A stretch of 64,000 bases of DNA from Salinicola aestuarinus. Its GTDB lineage: Bacteria; Pseudomonadota; Gammaproteobacteria; Pseudomonadales; Halomonadaceae. The position numbers were made by a program, and so were the translations under genes. The notes beneath the pieces were generated by a model. It made no database searches. It saw nothing but the letters and a program-made list of their open reading frames with translations, and was not told the origin of the DNA. The DNA is taken from assembly GCF_003206645.1 (NCBI RefSeq), contig NZ_PZJP01000008.1, forward strand, positions 1-64,000, given 5' to 3'. Below, piece after piece: positions 9,253 to 17,802 of this stretch (its first letter is position 1; each line of letters starts with the position of its first letter).

Positions 9253-10136
9253 CGGTACTGGTCCTTGGCGGTAACGGGCAGGTCGGCTTCGAGCTAAGAC
9301 GTTCGCTGGCGCCGCTCGGTACGATCGTCGCCCCGACACGCGCAGAGCTCGATCTAATGGACGCGGGCGCCGTCGATGCCCTGCTGAAGCAGCAGCGCCC
9401 GGCCGTGATCGTCAACGCGGCCGCATGGACGGCCGTGGACGCGGCGGAGTCCTCCCCTGAAGAGGCTCGACGGCTCAACGCCGGGCTTCCGGAGCAGCTC
9501 GCCGCCCATGCCATCGATAGCGGAGCGGTGCTGGTGCACTACTCCTCGGACTACGTGTATCCGGGCAACGGCGAGACGCCCTGGACGGAGGAGAGTCCCA
9601 CCGGGCCGCTTTCCGTCTACGGCGCCAGCAAGCTCGCCGGCGATGAGGCGGTGGCGGCCAGCGATGCCACTGCCATTGTCTTTCGCACCAGCTGGGTCTA
9701 CAGCGCCCGCGGCGGCAATTTCTTGAAGACCATGCTGCGGCTGGGACGCGAGCGGGAAGCGCTCAACGTCGTCTCCGATCAGGTCGGTGCGCCGACGCCG
9801 GCTCGGCTGATCGCCGAGGTCACGCTGCTGGCCCTGCAGGGCTTGCGACAGGGAACGTTTGGGCCCGGGCTCTATCATCTTGCGCCGCGCGGCGAGACGA
9901 GCTGGCACGGCTTCGCCGAGGCGATCTTCGCCGCGGCGCGGGCACGCGGTGAAACCCTGGCGATTGCTGACGCCTCGCTCGGAGCGATTCCTACTCGCGA
10001 CTACCCCACGCCAGCACAGCGTCCGCTCAATTCGAGGCTTTCGCTCGACAAGCTCGAGCGCGAGTTGGGGATCGAACTGCCCTCGTGGCAGACCCAGCTC
10101 GAGCTCACGCTCGACGAAGCCTTGAACACGCACTGA
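9249..10136 (+). CDS. rmlD: dTDP-4-dehydrorhamnose reductase (RmlD/RfbD)
   Basis: A 295-residue SDR enzyme for the last step, reduction of dTDP-4-keto-L-rhamnose to dTDP-L-rhamnose. It shows an N-terminal NAD(P)-binding [10 protein letters not shown] motif, [12 protein letters not shown], a SSDYVYPG segment, and [10 protein letters not shown] with the catalytic Tyr and Lys. The length matches the family (about 290-300). It overlaps rmlB by ATGA, so the two should be translated together. The gene order here is rmlB-D-A-C. Confidence 0.96.
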   Translation: MTVLVLGGNGQVGFELRRSLAPLGTIVAPTRAELDLMDAGAVDALLKQQRPAVIVNAAAWTAVDAAESSPEEARRLNAGLPEQLAAHAIDSGAVLVHYSSDYVYPGNGETPWTEESPTGPLSVYGASKLAGDEAVAASDATAIVFRTSWVYSARGGNFLKTMLRLGREREALNVVSDQVGAPTPARLIAEVTLLALQGLRQGTFGPGLYHLAPRGETSWHGFAEAIFAAARARGETLAIADASLGAIPTRDYPTPAQRPLNSRLSLDKLERELGIELPSWQTQLELTLDEALNTH

Positions 10137-10299
10137 GCACCTGGCTGGGCTTTCGGGGCTCTTGGGACGTGAAAAGGGTGTGCGCTGTCGACAGCGCAAA
10201 GGTTTATGCAGAACGCCGGCTCGACCGGTGAGCAGGTCACGTTGCCGGTCACGCCGGCGTCACGCGTCAATGTCGGACATCCCGACAAGGAGTTTCAAC

Positions 10300-11193
10300 A
10301 TGGCACGTAAGGGCATCATTCTCGCCGGCGGTTCCGGCACGCGTCTGCATCCGATCACGCAGGGTGTCTCCAAGCAGCTGCTGCCGGTTTACGACAAGCC
10401 GATGATCTACTACCCGATCTCGGTACTGATGCTGGCAGGGATTCGCGACATTCTCATCATCTCCACGCCGGAAGATCTGCCGCAGTACGAGTTCCTGCTC
10501 GGCAACGGCGAGCAGTTCGGGGTGCATTTTTCCTACGCCGAGCAACCCTCTCCGGACGGCCTCGCGCAGGCGTTCCTGATCGGCGAGTCGTTCATCGGTG
10601 ACGATTCTGTCTGCCTGGTGCTTGGCGACAATGTCTTCCACGGTCAGCACTTTTCCGAGCAGCTCAAGCGTGCCTCCGAGATAGAGTCGGGCGCGACGGT
10701 CTTTGGCTATTTGGTCAAGGATCCGGAGCGGTTCGGCGTAGTGGAGTTCGATGACAGCGGCAAGGCCCTCTCCATCGAGGAGAAACCGAGCGATCCCAAG
10801 TCGCCATACGCGGTGACGGGACTCTATTTCTACGACAACGACGTCGTCGACATCGCCAAGGAAGTGAAGCCATCACCCCGCGGCGAGCTCGAGATCACCA
10901 GCATCAACAACGCCTACCTCGAGCGCGGGAATCTTCACGTTGAGCGCCTCGGCCGCGGCTTCGCCTGGCTCGACACCGGTACTCACGACAGCCTGCTGGA
11001 GGCGGGGCAGTACGTGCAGACCATCGAGCATCGCCAGGGGCTCAAAGTGGCGTGTCTCGAGGAGATCGCCTGGAACCAGCACTGGATCGACGATCAGCAG
11101 CTTGCCGCCCGCGGTGACGCGCTGAAAAAGACCGGTTATGGCCAGTACTTGCTCAAGCGTCTGGAGGACAGCCGGCGCGGCTCGGTGGCCTGA
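10300..11193 (+). CDS. rmlA: Glucose-1-phosphate thymidylyltransferase (RmlA/RfbA)
   Basis: A 297-residue nucleotidyltransferase that makes dTDP-glucose from dTTP and glucose-1-phosphate, the first step of the rhamnose pathway. The start of the protein, [15 protein letters not shown], is the nucleotide-binding loop; GDNVFHG (metal-binding Asp) and EEKPSDPKS follow. ATG 10300 is chosen because AAGGAG lies at 10287-10292; an in-frame extension back to 10162 has no family similarity. The length fits the short RmlA type (about 290). It lies between rmlD and rmlC on the same strand. Confidence 0.97.
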   Translation: MARKGIILAGGSGTRLHPITQGVSKQLLPVYDKPMIYYPISVLMLAGIRDILIISTPEDLPQYEFLLGNGEQFGVHFSYAEQPSPDGLAQAFLIGESFIGDDSVCLVLGDNVFHGQHFSEQLKRASEIESGATVFGYLVKDPERFGVVEFDDSGKALSIEEKPSDPKSPYAVTGLYFYDNDVVDIAKEVKPSPRGELEITSINNAYLERGNLHVERLGRGFAWLDTGTHDSLLEAGQYVQTIEHRQGLKVACLEEIAWNQHWIDDQQLAARGDALKKTGYGQYLLKRLEDSRRGSVA

Positions 11194-11253
11194 ACGTCGA
11201 CGGCTAGGCCTTGTGGACTCTGACAACCGATCCATTTCAAGAGGGAGACCTTC

Positions 11254-11799
11254 ATGCAATACGAACGCCTCGCCATTCCCGACGTTGTCCTGCTCACCCC
11301 CAAGGTGTTCGGCGACGACCGTGGTTTCTTCATGGAGACCTTTCGCCATAGCGAATTCGTCGAGCACTGCGGTGATTACGCTTTCGTGCAGGACAATCAC
11401 AGCAAATCGGGTCGCGGGATTCTGCGCGGCCTGCACTATCAGCTCGAACACCCGCAGGGAAAACTAGTTCGCGTGACCCGAGGCGAGGTGTTCGACGTGG
11501 CGGTGGACCTGCGTCGTGGCTCTGCCACCTTTGGTCAGTGGGTGGGGGCACGGCTGAACGAAGAAAACCGCCAGATGCTGTGGGTGCCACCGGGTTTCGG
11601 TCACGGCTTCTACGTCACCAGTGACGAGGCCGAGTTCCAGTACAAGTGCACCGATTACTACGCCCCCGGCGACGAATACAGCCTGCGCTGGAACGATCCG
11701 ACATTGGCCATCGACTGGCCGCTGGTCGATGGCCAGCCGATTCTGTCCGTCAAGGACGCCGACGGTGCGACGCTCGAGAACGCCGCGACTTTCACCTGA
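11254..11799 (+). CDS. rmlC: dTDP-4-dehydrorhamnose 3,5-epimerase (RmlC/RfbC)
   Basis: A 181-residue cupin-fold epimerase, third enzyme of dTDP-L-rhamnose synthesis. Typical motifs are PKVFGDDRGFFMETF near the start, ILRGLHYQ (the catalytic His lies in this block), KLVRVTRGEVFDVAVDLR, and VPPGFGHGFYV. The length matches the family (about 180). GAGGGAGA precedes ATG 11254. It completes the rmlBDAC set, so the locus can supply dTDP-L-rhamnose by itself. The gene is followed by a short tandem repeat and a long stretch without intact genes. Confidence 0.97.
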   Translation: MQYERLAIPDVVLLTPKVFGDDRGFFMETFRHSEFVEHCGDYAFVQDNHSKSGRGILRGLHYQLEHPQGKLVRVTRGEVFDVAVDLRRGSATFGQWVGARLNEENRQMLWVPPGFGHGFYVTSDEAEFQYKCTDYYAPGDEYSLRWNDPTLAIDWPLVDGQPILSVKDADGATLENAATFT

Positions 11800-11803
11800 C
11801 CCA

Positions 11804-11844
11804 TCGAGTGGAACGGGCCTTCGAGTGGAACGGGCCTTCGAGTG
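11804..11844 (+). repeat. 17-bp tandem repeat after rmlC
   Basis: The unit TCGAGTGGAACGGGCCT occurs at 11804-11820 and 11821-11837, followed by a partial third copy (TCGAGTG, 11838-11844). It starts five bases after the rmlC stop and lies outside any intact gene. It looks like a replication-slippage product; no function is evident. Confidence 0.85.
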
Positions 11845-11864
11845 AAGGGATAGCGAGCGCTTAG

Positions 11865-12278
11865 GCGGCGCCGACGCGTCACCGCCAGGGCGCGATCCAG
11901 GCCCTTAAGGCGCCACGTCGGGGGCTTCAGGTCCTGCTGACCGACTGGCGAGGGCGCCGATACTTTCCCACCCTGTCGTTCCTACGGGAGCACAAACCGG
12001 CGGTCAGCGTTCGGCCTCCGGTTGCGGTGAAGGGGCCCGGAGTGGTGGATGGCGTGAGCGCGCGTGGTGCGCAGTCGTCGTCAGATTGGGTCACTGCAAT
12101 CGGCGAACTCTATGCCTATGTCGACCGTTGGCAGGCACTCTCCCAAGAGAGTCGCGGCGTCGCGCGTGCACGCTGCGGCTTTGCCCGAGGCTGCGAGCAG
12201 ATGCGCACCATTCTGCGCGGCATGGGGCCTGAGCCCTGGATCTCCCCACGTGCCCTCTGCACGTGTCGTGGCCGCTGA
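11865..12278 (+). pseudogene. Probable decayed coding remnant, possibly the 3' end of a polysaccharide gene
   Basis: An open frame of about 138 codons with high-GC codon use like its neighbours but no plausible start for most of its length; an in-frame ATG at 12027 would encode only 83 residues. The translation contains LQVLLTDWRGRRYFPTLSFL and then a helical tail, ELYAYVDRWQALSQ...ARARC, which reads like the C-terminal end of a glycosyltransferase, followed by a Cys/Arg-rich end that looks out of frame. I do not recognise the family. Between rmlC and polysaccharide genes it is best explained as a truncated gene left by rearrangement. Confidence 0.35.
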
Positions 12279-12968
12279 CCCCATCACTTCGTCAAAGCGA
12301 ACTTCTCACGTGAGTAGGCCTGACCGGGGTTCGCATACGCGAGCGCTGCCAATGTGGGCGAATCGCAACGGACTTTCCCTTGACGGTTTACCCGCCCGTG
12401 CACTGCTAAGGCATCACTTCCTCCGAACCGTTAATGACAGTGTCGTCAAGAAGCGTCACGACTGCCCAAGGTTGTCACACTTTGGCAACAGTGTCGGATA
12501 AGCGCGACGATTTACGTGTTTAATCCGTAACGGCGTGATCAAGCCGAATACAAATGATCCATTACGATGAGTAAATTCATCTTCAGATAAAGGCCATCCG
12601 AGCTTAGCCTTTAGTCACGGTGTCGCGATACGATTTGTCGTGGTCTAGCTCTATATTGAGCGTCTAATGTTAAGTGCGACGAGCGTCTTGAAAGTTGCGA
12701 TTGCTACCGCTATCTGATTTCTGTCGCCACTGGATATCGGCTATTTTCCGCTTTTTCCCTTTGCGGTAATTTGAAACGATGCTGTCTCATTACTTTCGCC
12801 TTCTGATATTAGAAACGATACCGTTGAATTAATAGTGTCGAAGTAATTTTGTGATTATCAGAAGCCCTGTTGCGACTTAATAGTGTCATACGGGGCGAGC
12901 TTTTTCTTTAATTGGTGTGCGATGTCCGCGGGCATCGTCAAGCGTTTCAACGTTTTTCGAGGCCCAAC
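12279..12968 (+). promoter_or_regulatory. AT-rich non-coding region upstream of the glycan-assembly genes
   Basis: I see no convincing gene in these 690 bases. From about 12500 the composition becomes clearly AT-rich, unlike the flanking genes. The region contains (A/G)GTGTC five times (12439, 12490, 12620, 12834, 12882), three of them as cAGTGTCg or tAGTGTCg, and GAAACGAT twice (12773 and 12812). A possible weak promoter is TTATCA at 12855-12860 with TAATAG at 12878-12883 and a 17-base spacer. The region probably carries the control signals for the genes that start at 12969. Horizontal transfer or H-NS-type silencing is possible but unproven. Confidence 0.4.
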
Positions 12969-14015
12969 ATGCAAGCGAAGAGTCGAGCATTACAGGATTT
13001 CGGCGCAACCTTTCTGGGTCCCGCTCTGCACGCCTATGCCGATGCTATCGAGGCAGAGTCAGCGGGTCATCTCCCTGTGTGTCTGGCGAGGGAGGGGTGG
13101 TGCTTCCATCGTTTGCTCGGTCGGCTCAAGCGAGAGGGGCTGATCGAGATCGAGCACGACCCTGTCTATCTGAGAGTTTCCCGGACGCTACTGTTTCGCG
13201 CGATGCTCGGCTCGTCGACGATCATGCCAATCGCGCTGGGCAATGACTTCAAGGGCAGCGTGCTGGATCTGATGCGCAAGCGCTTTGGCCTCCAGCTGCA
13301 TGAAATATTCAGCGTTCTTCCCCTGGAGTTGCTGCAGTTCCAGTGCGAACTCCCGCAGGACAACGACAAGGTGAGCGAGTGGCTTGCCGCGCATCTGCCG
13401 GCGCTGACGGCGCTGGTCGCGCCGACCCGCAATGCGCTCGTGGCCTATCTCGCTCGCTCAGGGCTCACCGACTCTCGGATGAAGCCGCTGATGCTCGACC
13501 TGGGGTATTCGGGCACCATTCAGAAAATTCTGACCCATGTGACCAAGCGCGATACGGCCGGTCTCTATTTCATCGCCACCAAGCCCGGCGACGCGCCGGT
13601 CGGCGATTATCACGCCAATCTGAAAGGCATCTTTCACGAAGGTGTCGGCTGGCGTAGCGGCTGCGTCATGCTCGATCGTTCACTACTTTTCGAGTCGCTG
13701 CTTACAGCGCCGCAAGGGCAGATGGTCGATATCCGTCAGAAGCATAACGGCGAGTTCGAGTTCTTTTACGGGCGTGAAGCAGCAACGCAACGTCACTTTC
13801 AGGACCTGAAAATGGTGTTCGATGGAGCCATCGACCATGTCATCGACTGCCGTCGCCATGGCGTGAGTTACTCCGCCACCGACGTGCAGAATCTCTACGA
13901 AGTGTTTGCTACGCGTCCCAACTGCATTCCGAAAGACGTCTGGCACCTTTTTAGCGTGGATGACGACATTACCGGCAATGGACTTATTAATCCGTTGAAG
14001 ATGTTCGCAATATAA
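12969..14015 (+). CDS. COG5610-like protein lacking the HAD domain
   Basis: A 348-residue protein. Its N-terminal third, FGATFLGPALHAYADAI...LPVCLAREGWCFHRLL...YLRVSRTLLFRA, matches my memory of the module that follows the HAD phosphatase domain in COG5610-type proteins of polysaccharide loci (pattern GP...Y, FLxRDG, YLxxSR). No DxDxT nucleophile motif is present, so it is not itself a HAD phosphatase. A GYSGTIQ segment (about residue 176) is also typical of that family. ATG 12969 has GAGG six bases upstream; the in-frame ATG 12912 lacks one. The next gene begins 18 bp downstream and carries a HAD domain, suggesting the two parts act together. The biochemical role is unknown. Confidence 0.65.
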   Translation: MQAKSRALQDFGATFLGPALHAYADAIEAESAGHLPVCLAREGWCFHRLLGRLKREGLIEIEHDPVYLRVSRTLLFRAMLGSSTIMPIALGNDFKGSVLDLMRKRFGLQLHEIFSVLPLELLQFQCELPQDNDKVSEWLAAHLPALTALVAPTRNALVAYLARSGLTDSRMKPLMLDLGYSGTIQKILTHVTKRDTAGLYFIATKPGDAPVGDYHANLKGIFHEGVGWRSGCVMLDRSLLFESLLTAPQGQMVDIRQKHNGEFEFFYGREAATQRHFQDLKMVFDGAIDHVIDCRRHGVSYSATDVQNLYEVFATRPNCIPKDVWHLFSVDDDITGNGLINPLKMFAI

Positions 14016-14033
14016 AAGCGAGGGGACCACATC

Positions 14034-16811
14034 ATGAAATCAGCGGGGAAAATATCGTCGCTACTGCCGTGGCTCTTTCAGGACCCGGCGCGGCGCCGCG
14101 CCAATAAGCGGCGAGGCGATCAGGGGGAGGTGCCGGAGGAGATCGCCTCGCTCGACGGTGACAGCGCCATGGTCCATGCGGCCGTCGCTCACCGTGTTGA
14201 TGTCGAGGAACGTCCGGTCTCCGTGGCCGTTCGTCAGGCGCTTTACAACCTGTCTCGACGAGGGGGTGCAGCGGCCCCTGGTCGAGTGAGTCAGCCGCCG
14301 ATGGTGTCTCAGGAGTCGACCGTGACCGATAGCGATCAATCCCGTCCTCAACACCTGGCGGATAGCGATAGAGTCGGGCCCCCCTGGCTGCCGGCTGAAT
14401 CGGACACGCCGCTTATCGAGACTCGAGATGACAGCGCGCCGACTGCGCCGATGCCGGAGCCTATGACGGCCCAGGATTCGATCGTTGCCAGTCTCGGTGC
14501 ACATCATAACGTCACCCAACAGGCAGCCAATCAGGCGGAGCTTGGGCCCGACGACCCGTTTGCGATGACTGCCGGTCCCAACCAGAGTGGCGATACGCCG
14601 GGCCACGCGACAATGGCCGCAAGCCGCAACGTGACTTCGGAGCCGCGACACCAAGACAAGGGCGCTAGCGAAGACCGCAGCGGCCATCCGGCAGGCGAGG
14701 AGGCCAGCGAGCGCCCGGTGCTCGGGGGCACCTCGCCGCGTCCGAACGAATTAATGCCATCCCGTGAGGAGAGTCAGGCCTCCAACGATCCACGCGTGGC
14801 GGATCAGCACGAGGGCGTGATCGATCGCCGGGACTCGCTGGACAGTCATGCGGCGGCCAACGACGAGCCGGCACTTTCGCTGGTTGACCGGTTGGAGCAG
14901 CTCGAGCAGCGCTCGGCGCAGGCCAATCAGCAGGCGATGATGACCCGTGTCTATCAGGAGGCGATCGAGAGCGAGCTATTCGATCCTAACTGGTATCAGG
15001 CAACTTATCGCCAGACGTTCGACAGCCCGCGCGCGGCGTTCGACGACTATCTGCGCAAGTCACGTTTCGCACCCGTCAATCCGTCGCCGAAGTTCGACAG
15101 CGAAACCTATCACCGCATGTACATGGACGTGTTCCATGCCCAACAAAGCCCGCTACAGCACTACCTGTTGCATGGGCTCACGGAGGGGCGAGTTCATGCT
15201 CCCGCAACCGTTCGCTGGTATCCCCGTGAGGTGATCGAACCCGCTGCAACGCTGAGTGAAGCGGCGAGCGAGCTCAAGGTCGCACTCTGCTTGCACGTCT
15301 TCTATGACGATTTCATCGACCGTTTTGCCAATGCCATTGCGCAGTTTCCGGTTGACGTCGATGTCTTTCTGACACTGGCCGATGCCAAGTTCGAGACCCG
15401 AGCCCGACAGGTTTTCGAAAGTCATGCCCGTGTGGGGCATGTGGAGACTCGCGTCGTTCCCAACCGTGGACGCAACTTCGGGCCGATGCTGGTCGAGTAT
15501 GGCCCCGAACTGGATGAATACGATCTGGTGTGTCATTTGCACTCCAAGAAGTCGCTCTACTCCGGCAAGGAGCAGACACAGTGGGCGGAGTACCTCATCG
15601 AATACCTGCTGCGCGATGTGTCAGTCATGACGCGGCTGCTCAACGCCTTTGCCGGTGATGACACGCTCGGCATCTATTACCCGACGACCTTCTGGATGAT
15701 GCCGGGCTGGGTCAACCATCTGACCATGAACAAGGGGGCGGTGCGCGAATGGCAGACACGGCTCGGCCTCGGTCGGATCCCCGATTTTCTGAGCTACCCG
15801 GCAGGCGGCATGTTCTGGGCGCGGCCAAAAGCGCTCAAGGGGATATTCGATCAGCGATGGACCTACGAGGATTTTCCGAAGGAACCGCTGCCCAACGATG
15901 ACTCAATGCTGCATGCGCTGGAGCGCGTGCTGGGGCCGCTGGTGGAGAATCTCGGTTATCGCCAGCTCTTTTTCTATCCGCCGACGGGGCAATTCACGAC
16001 CGATAACGGCTATATCACCTCGAGCTATCACGGCCATATCGATCATCATCTGCCGAGTATTCAGGCCCATCCCTGCGTCAGCTTCGATGTGTTCGACACT
16101 CTGGTTCGGCGGCGCTACACCATCCCCGACTACGCGAAATTGAAGCTCGGTGCCCGTCTGCAGGCCCTGGGACTGGTCGACAGTCCACGCGCTTTCGTGG
16201 CCCTACGTAATCAGGTCGAGTCGGATCTACGCCGCCGCGCCAATTTCCAGGGGGACGTGCGTATCGCGGATATCTACGTCGAGATCGGCGAGCGACTCGC
16301 GGTCGATCCCGCCCTGGCACAGCAGTGGATGAATGAGGAGTTCGAGCTCGACTTGGAGATGATTCTGCCCAAAGACGAGATGGTTGAGCTGTTCAATCAC
16401 CTGGCGTCCAGCGGCCATATTCTGTGGGTCATTTCCGACAGCTATTACTCACGCGATCAGGTGGGCTTGATGCTGCGAAAGGCGGGCGTTTCCGCTGCCT
16501 ATCGGTTGATGGTGTCAAGCGATGAGCAGGCGCGTAAAGACAACGGCACGCTCTGGATCAAGGTGAAACAGGATCTCGCCAGTGAGGGCATTACTGGCCA
16601 CCTGCATATCGGCGACAACGTGGTGGCCGATGCGCAGCGGCCTGGTGACATGGGTATGACCACGTTCCACATCCTGCATCCGATGGACAAGTGGCGTGCG
16701 CTCGGATTCCCGGACGTGCTGGAAGGGGGAGAGTCTCTCGACGAGCAGGAGATTCTCAAATGGGGACGCTTGATTAGCGAGGTTGGACGTAATCCGTTCA
16801 TTGGCCAATGA
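14034..16811 (+). CDS. Large RgpF-like rhamnan-synthesis protein with a C-terminal HAD domain
   Basis: A 925-residue, probably cytoplasmic protein in four parts. Residues 1-300 are polar and of low complexity. Residues about 305-400 contain the FDxxWY...Y...HYLxxGxxEGR pattern seen in bacterial glycosyltransferases (FDPNWYQATY; HYLLHGLTEGR). Residues about 415-680 match the RgpF rhamnan-synthesis domain (VALCLHVFYDDF, NRGRNFGPML, HLHSKKS, YPAGGMFWARPKAL). Residues about 680-905 are a HAD domain with nucleophile Asp685 and Asp688 (FDVFDTL), ISDSYYS, and HIGDNVVAD with Asp861, so the active site looks intact. With rmlBDAC nearby, rhamnose transfer is likely. The HAD substrate is unknown. The next start overlaps its stop. 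Confidence 0.8.
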   Translation: MKSAGKISSLLPWLFQDPARRRANKRRGDQGEVPEEIASLDGDSAMVHAAVAHRVDVEERPVSVAVRQALYNLSRRGGAAAPGRVSQPPMVSQESTVTDSDQSRPQHLADSDRVGPPWLPAESDTPLIETRDDSAPTAPMPEPMTAQDSIVASLGAHHNVTQQAANQAELGPDDPFAMTAGPNQSGDTPGHATMAASRNVTSEPRHQDKGASEDRSGHPAGEEASERPVLGGTSPRPNELMPSREESQASNDPRVADQHEGVIDRRDSLDSHAAANDEPALSLVDRLEQLEQRSAQANQQAMMTRVYQEAIESELFDPNWYQATYRQTFDSPRAAFDDYLRKSRFAPVNPSPKFDSETYHRMYMDVFHAQQSPLQHYLLHGLTEGRVHAPATVRWYPREVIEPAATLSEAASELKVALCLHVFYDDFIDRFANAIAQFPVDVDVFLTLADAKFETRARQVFESHARVGHVETRVVPNRGRNFGPMLVEYGPELDEYDLVCHLHSKKSLYSGKEQTQWAEYLIEYLLRDVSVMTRLLNAFAGDDTLGIYYPTTFWMMPGWVNHLTMNKGAVREWQTRLGLGRIPDFLSYPAGGMFWARPKALKGIFDQRWTYEDFPKEPLPNDDSMLHALERVLGPLVENLGYRQLFFYPPTGQFTTDNGYITSSYHGHIDHHLPSIQAHPCVSFDVFDTLVRRRYTIPDYAKLKLGARLQALGLVDSPRAFVALRNQVESDLRRRANFQGDVRIADIYVEIGERLAVDPALAQQWMNEEFELDLEMILPKDEMVELFNHLASSGHILWVISDSYYSRDQVGLMLRKAGVSAAYRLMVSSDEQARKDNGTLWIKVKQDLASEGITGHLHIGDNVVADAQRPGDMGMTTFHILHPMDKWRALGFPDVLEGGESLDEQEILKWGRLISEVGRNPFIGQ

Positions 16812-17740
16812 TGAAAAAAGACACGCTATATCTTCACGTAGGTTGGTCCAAGACGGGGACCTCGGCGATTCAGGCGCAGATCCAGGCGCAGAATGCAGAG
16901 TTTCTTGCTCGCGGTATCCTCTACCCGCAATCGCTGCAGTGGCCGGATCACTCGCACCATCCATTTGCGCTCGCTTTTCGCAATGCCGGGGTTTACGCCA
17001 GTGACATGTCGCCGGCTCAGGCGGTGGACAAGCTGGAGGCCGAGGTAGAGAAGAGTGATGTCGAGAACGTGCTGATCTCGTCCGAGCTCTCGCCCTTTTA
17101 TTTCGACAATCCGCGTTTTCGTCAGTTCGTGGGGCAGAATTTCCAGCAGGTAAAGGTGATCTTTACGCTGCGCTGCCAGTCGGAGCTTCTGCTTTCATTG
17201 TTCAATCAGCTGGTCAAAGATCCGAATATTCGCTATCCCTCATCGCTATTTTCACTGGCGATGAACAACATCAACTGGTTGAACTATCACCAGACGGTCA
17301 AGCGCTGGATGGACGTCATCGGCCAGGAGAATGTCGTCATCGTTCCCTACGGTCGAGATGTCGTAGATCGCTTCCTCGGACTTTTCAACGTTCATTACCG
17401 GAAGGCGGATGCCAGCGACACCACCATCGTCAATCCTTCAGTGCCCACGCGCTGCCTGTCGATGATCCAGTCAAAAGCGCGCCAGGCGAGTAACAATGAG
17501 GAGTTTTTGGCGATTCGTGATCGGATCATTACCGCGTCGAAGTACGTTGACGGGGATCACGACAAGCACGTGCTCTTCGACGTCCCTGAACAGCAGTCTT
17601 TTGACCAGTACTTCAAGCACTCCAACCAGACGCTGGCAGAGCAGTTCGATTTCGACGTCTCGTTACTCGAAAAATCGACTTATAACCCCGTGCTGGTGCT
17701 GCCGCCCAATTTCAATCTCGAAGCCTGTCAGGTGGCCTAG
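16808..17740 (+). CDS. Sulfotransferase family protein
   Basis: A 310-residue cytoplasmic protein. LHVGWSKTGTSAIQ near the N-terminus is the PAPS-binding 5'-phosphosulfate loop (Lys15-Thr-Gly-Thr-Ser). LRCQSELLLSLFNQLVKD at about residues 119-136 occupies the place of the 3'-phosphate-binding segment found in sulfotransferases of polysaccharide loci. The rest has no motif I can assign. The start overlaps the upstream stop (ATGATGA), with no clear ribosome site of its own, so it is probably translated by coupling. PAPS from cysNC in the same region fits the call. The acceptor is probably a sugar of the exported polysaccharide (inference). An alternative is a PAPS-fold protein with another role, which I think less likely. 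Confidence 0.75.
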   Translation: MMKKDTLYLHVGWSKTGTSAIQAQIQAQNAEFLARGILYPQSLQWPDHSHHPFALAFRNAGVYASDMSPAQAVDKLEAEVEKSDVENVLISSELSPFYFDNPRFRQFVGQNFQQVKVIFTLRCQSELLLSLFNQLVKDPNIRYPSSLFSLAMNNINWLNYHQTVKRWMDVIGQENVVIVPYGRDVVDRFLGLFNVHYRKADASDTTIVNPSVPTRCLSMIQSKARQASNNEEFLAIRDRIITASKYVDGDHDKHVLFDVPEQQSFDQYFKHSNQTLAEQFDFDVSLLEKSTYNPVLVLPPNFNLEACQVA

Positions 17741-17802
17741 ATCGCGTCGACGCAAGGCGCGCTAGGTTCGCGTGCCCGAACCGTTTTCGACAGGAGAACG
17801 TC

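Noticed and set aside
12064..12501. 145-codon plus-strand frame in the junction region
   Set aside because: It has Arg- and Ser-rich composition, no domain, and overlaps the better open frame at 11865-12278.
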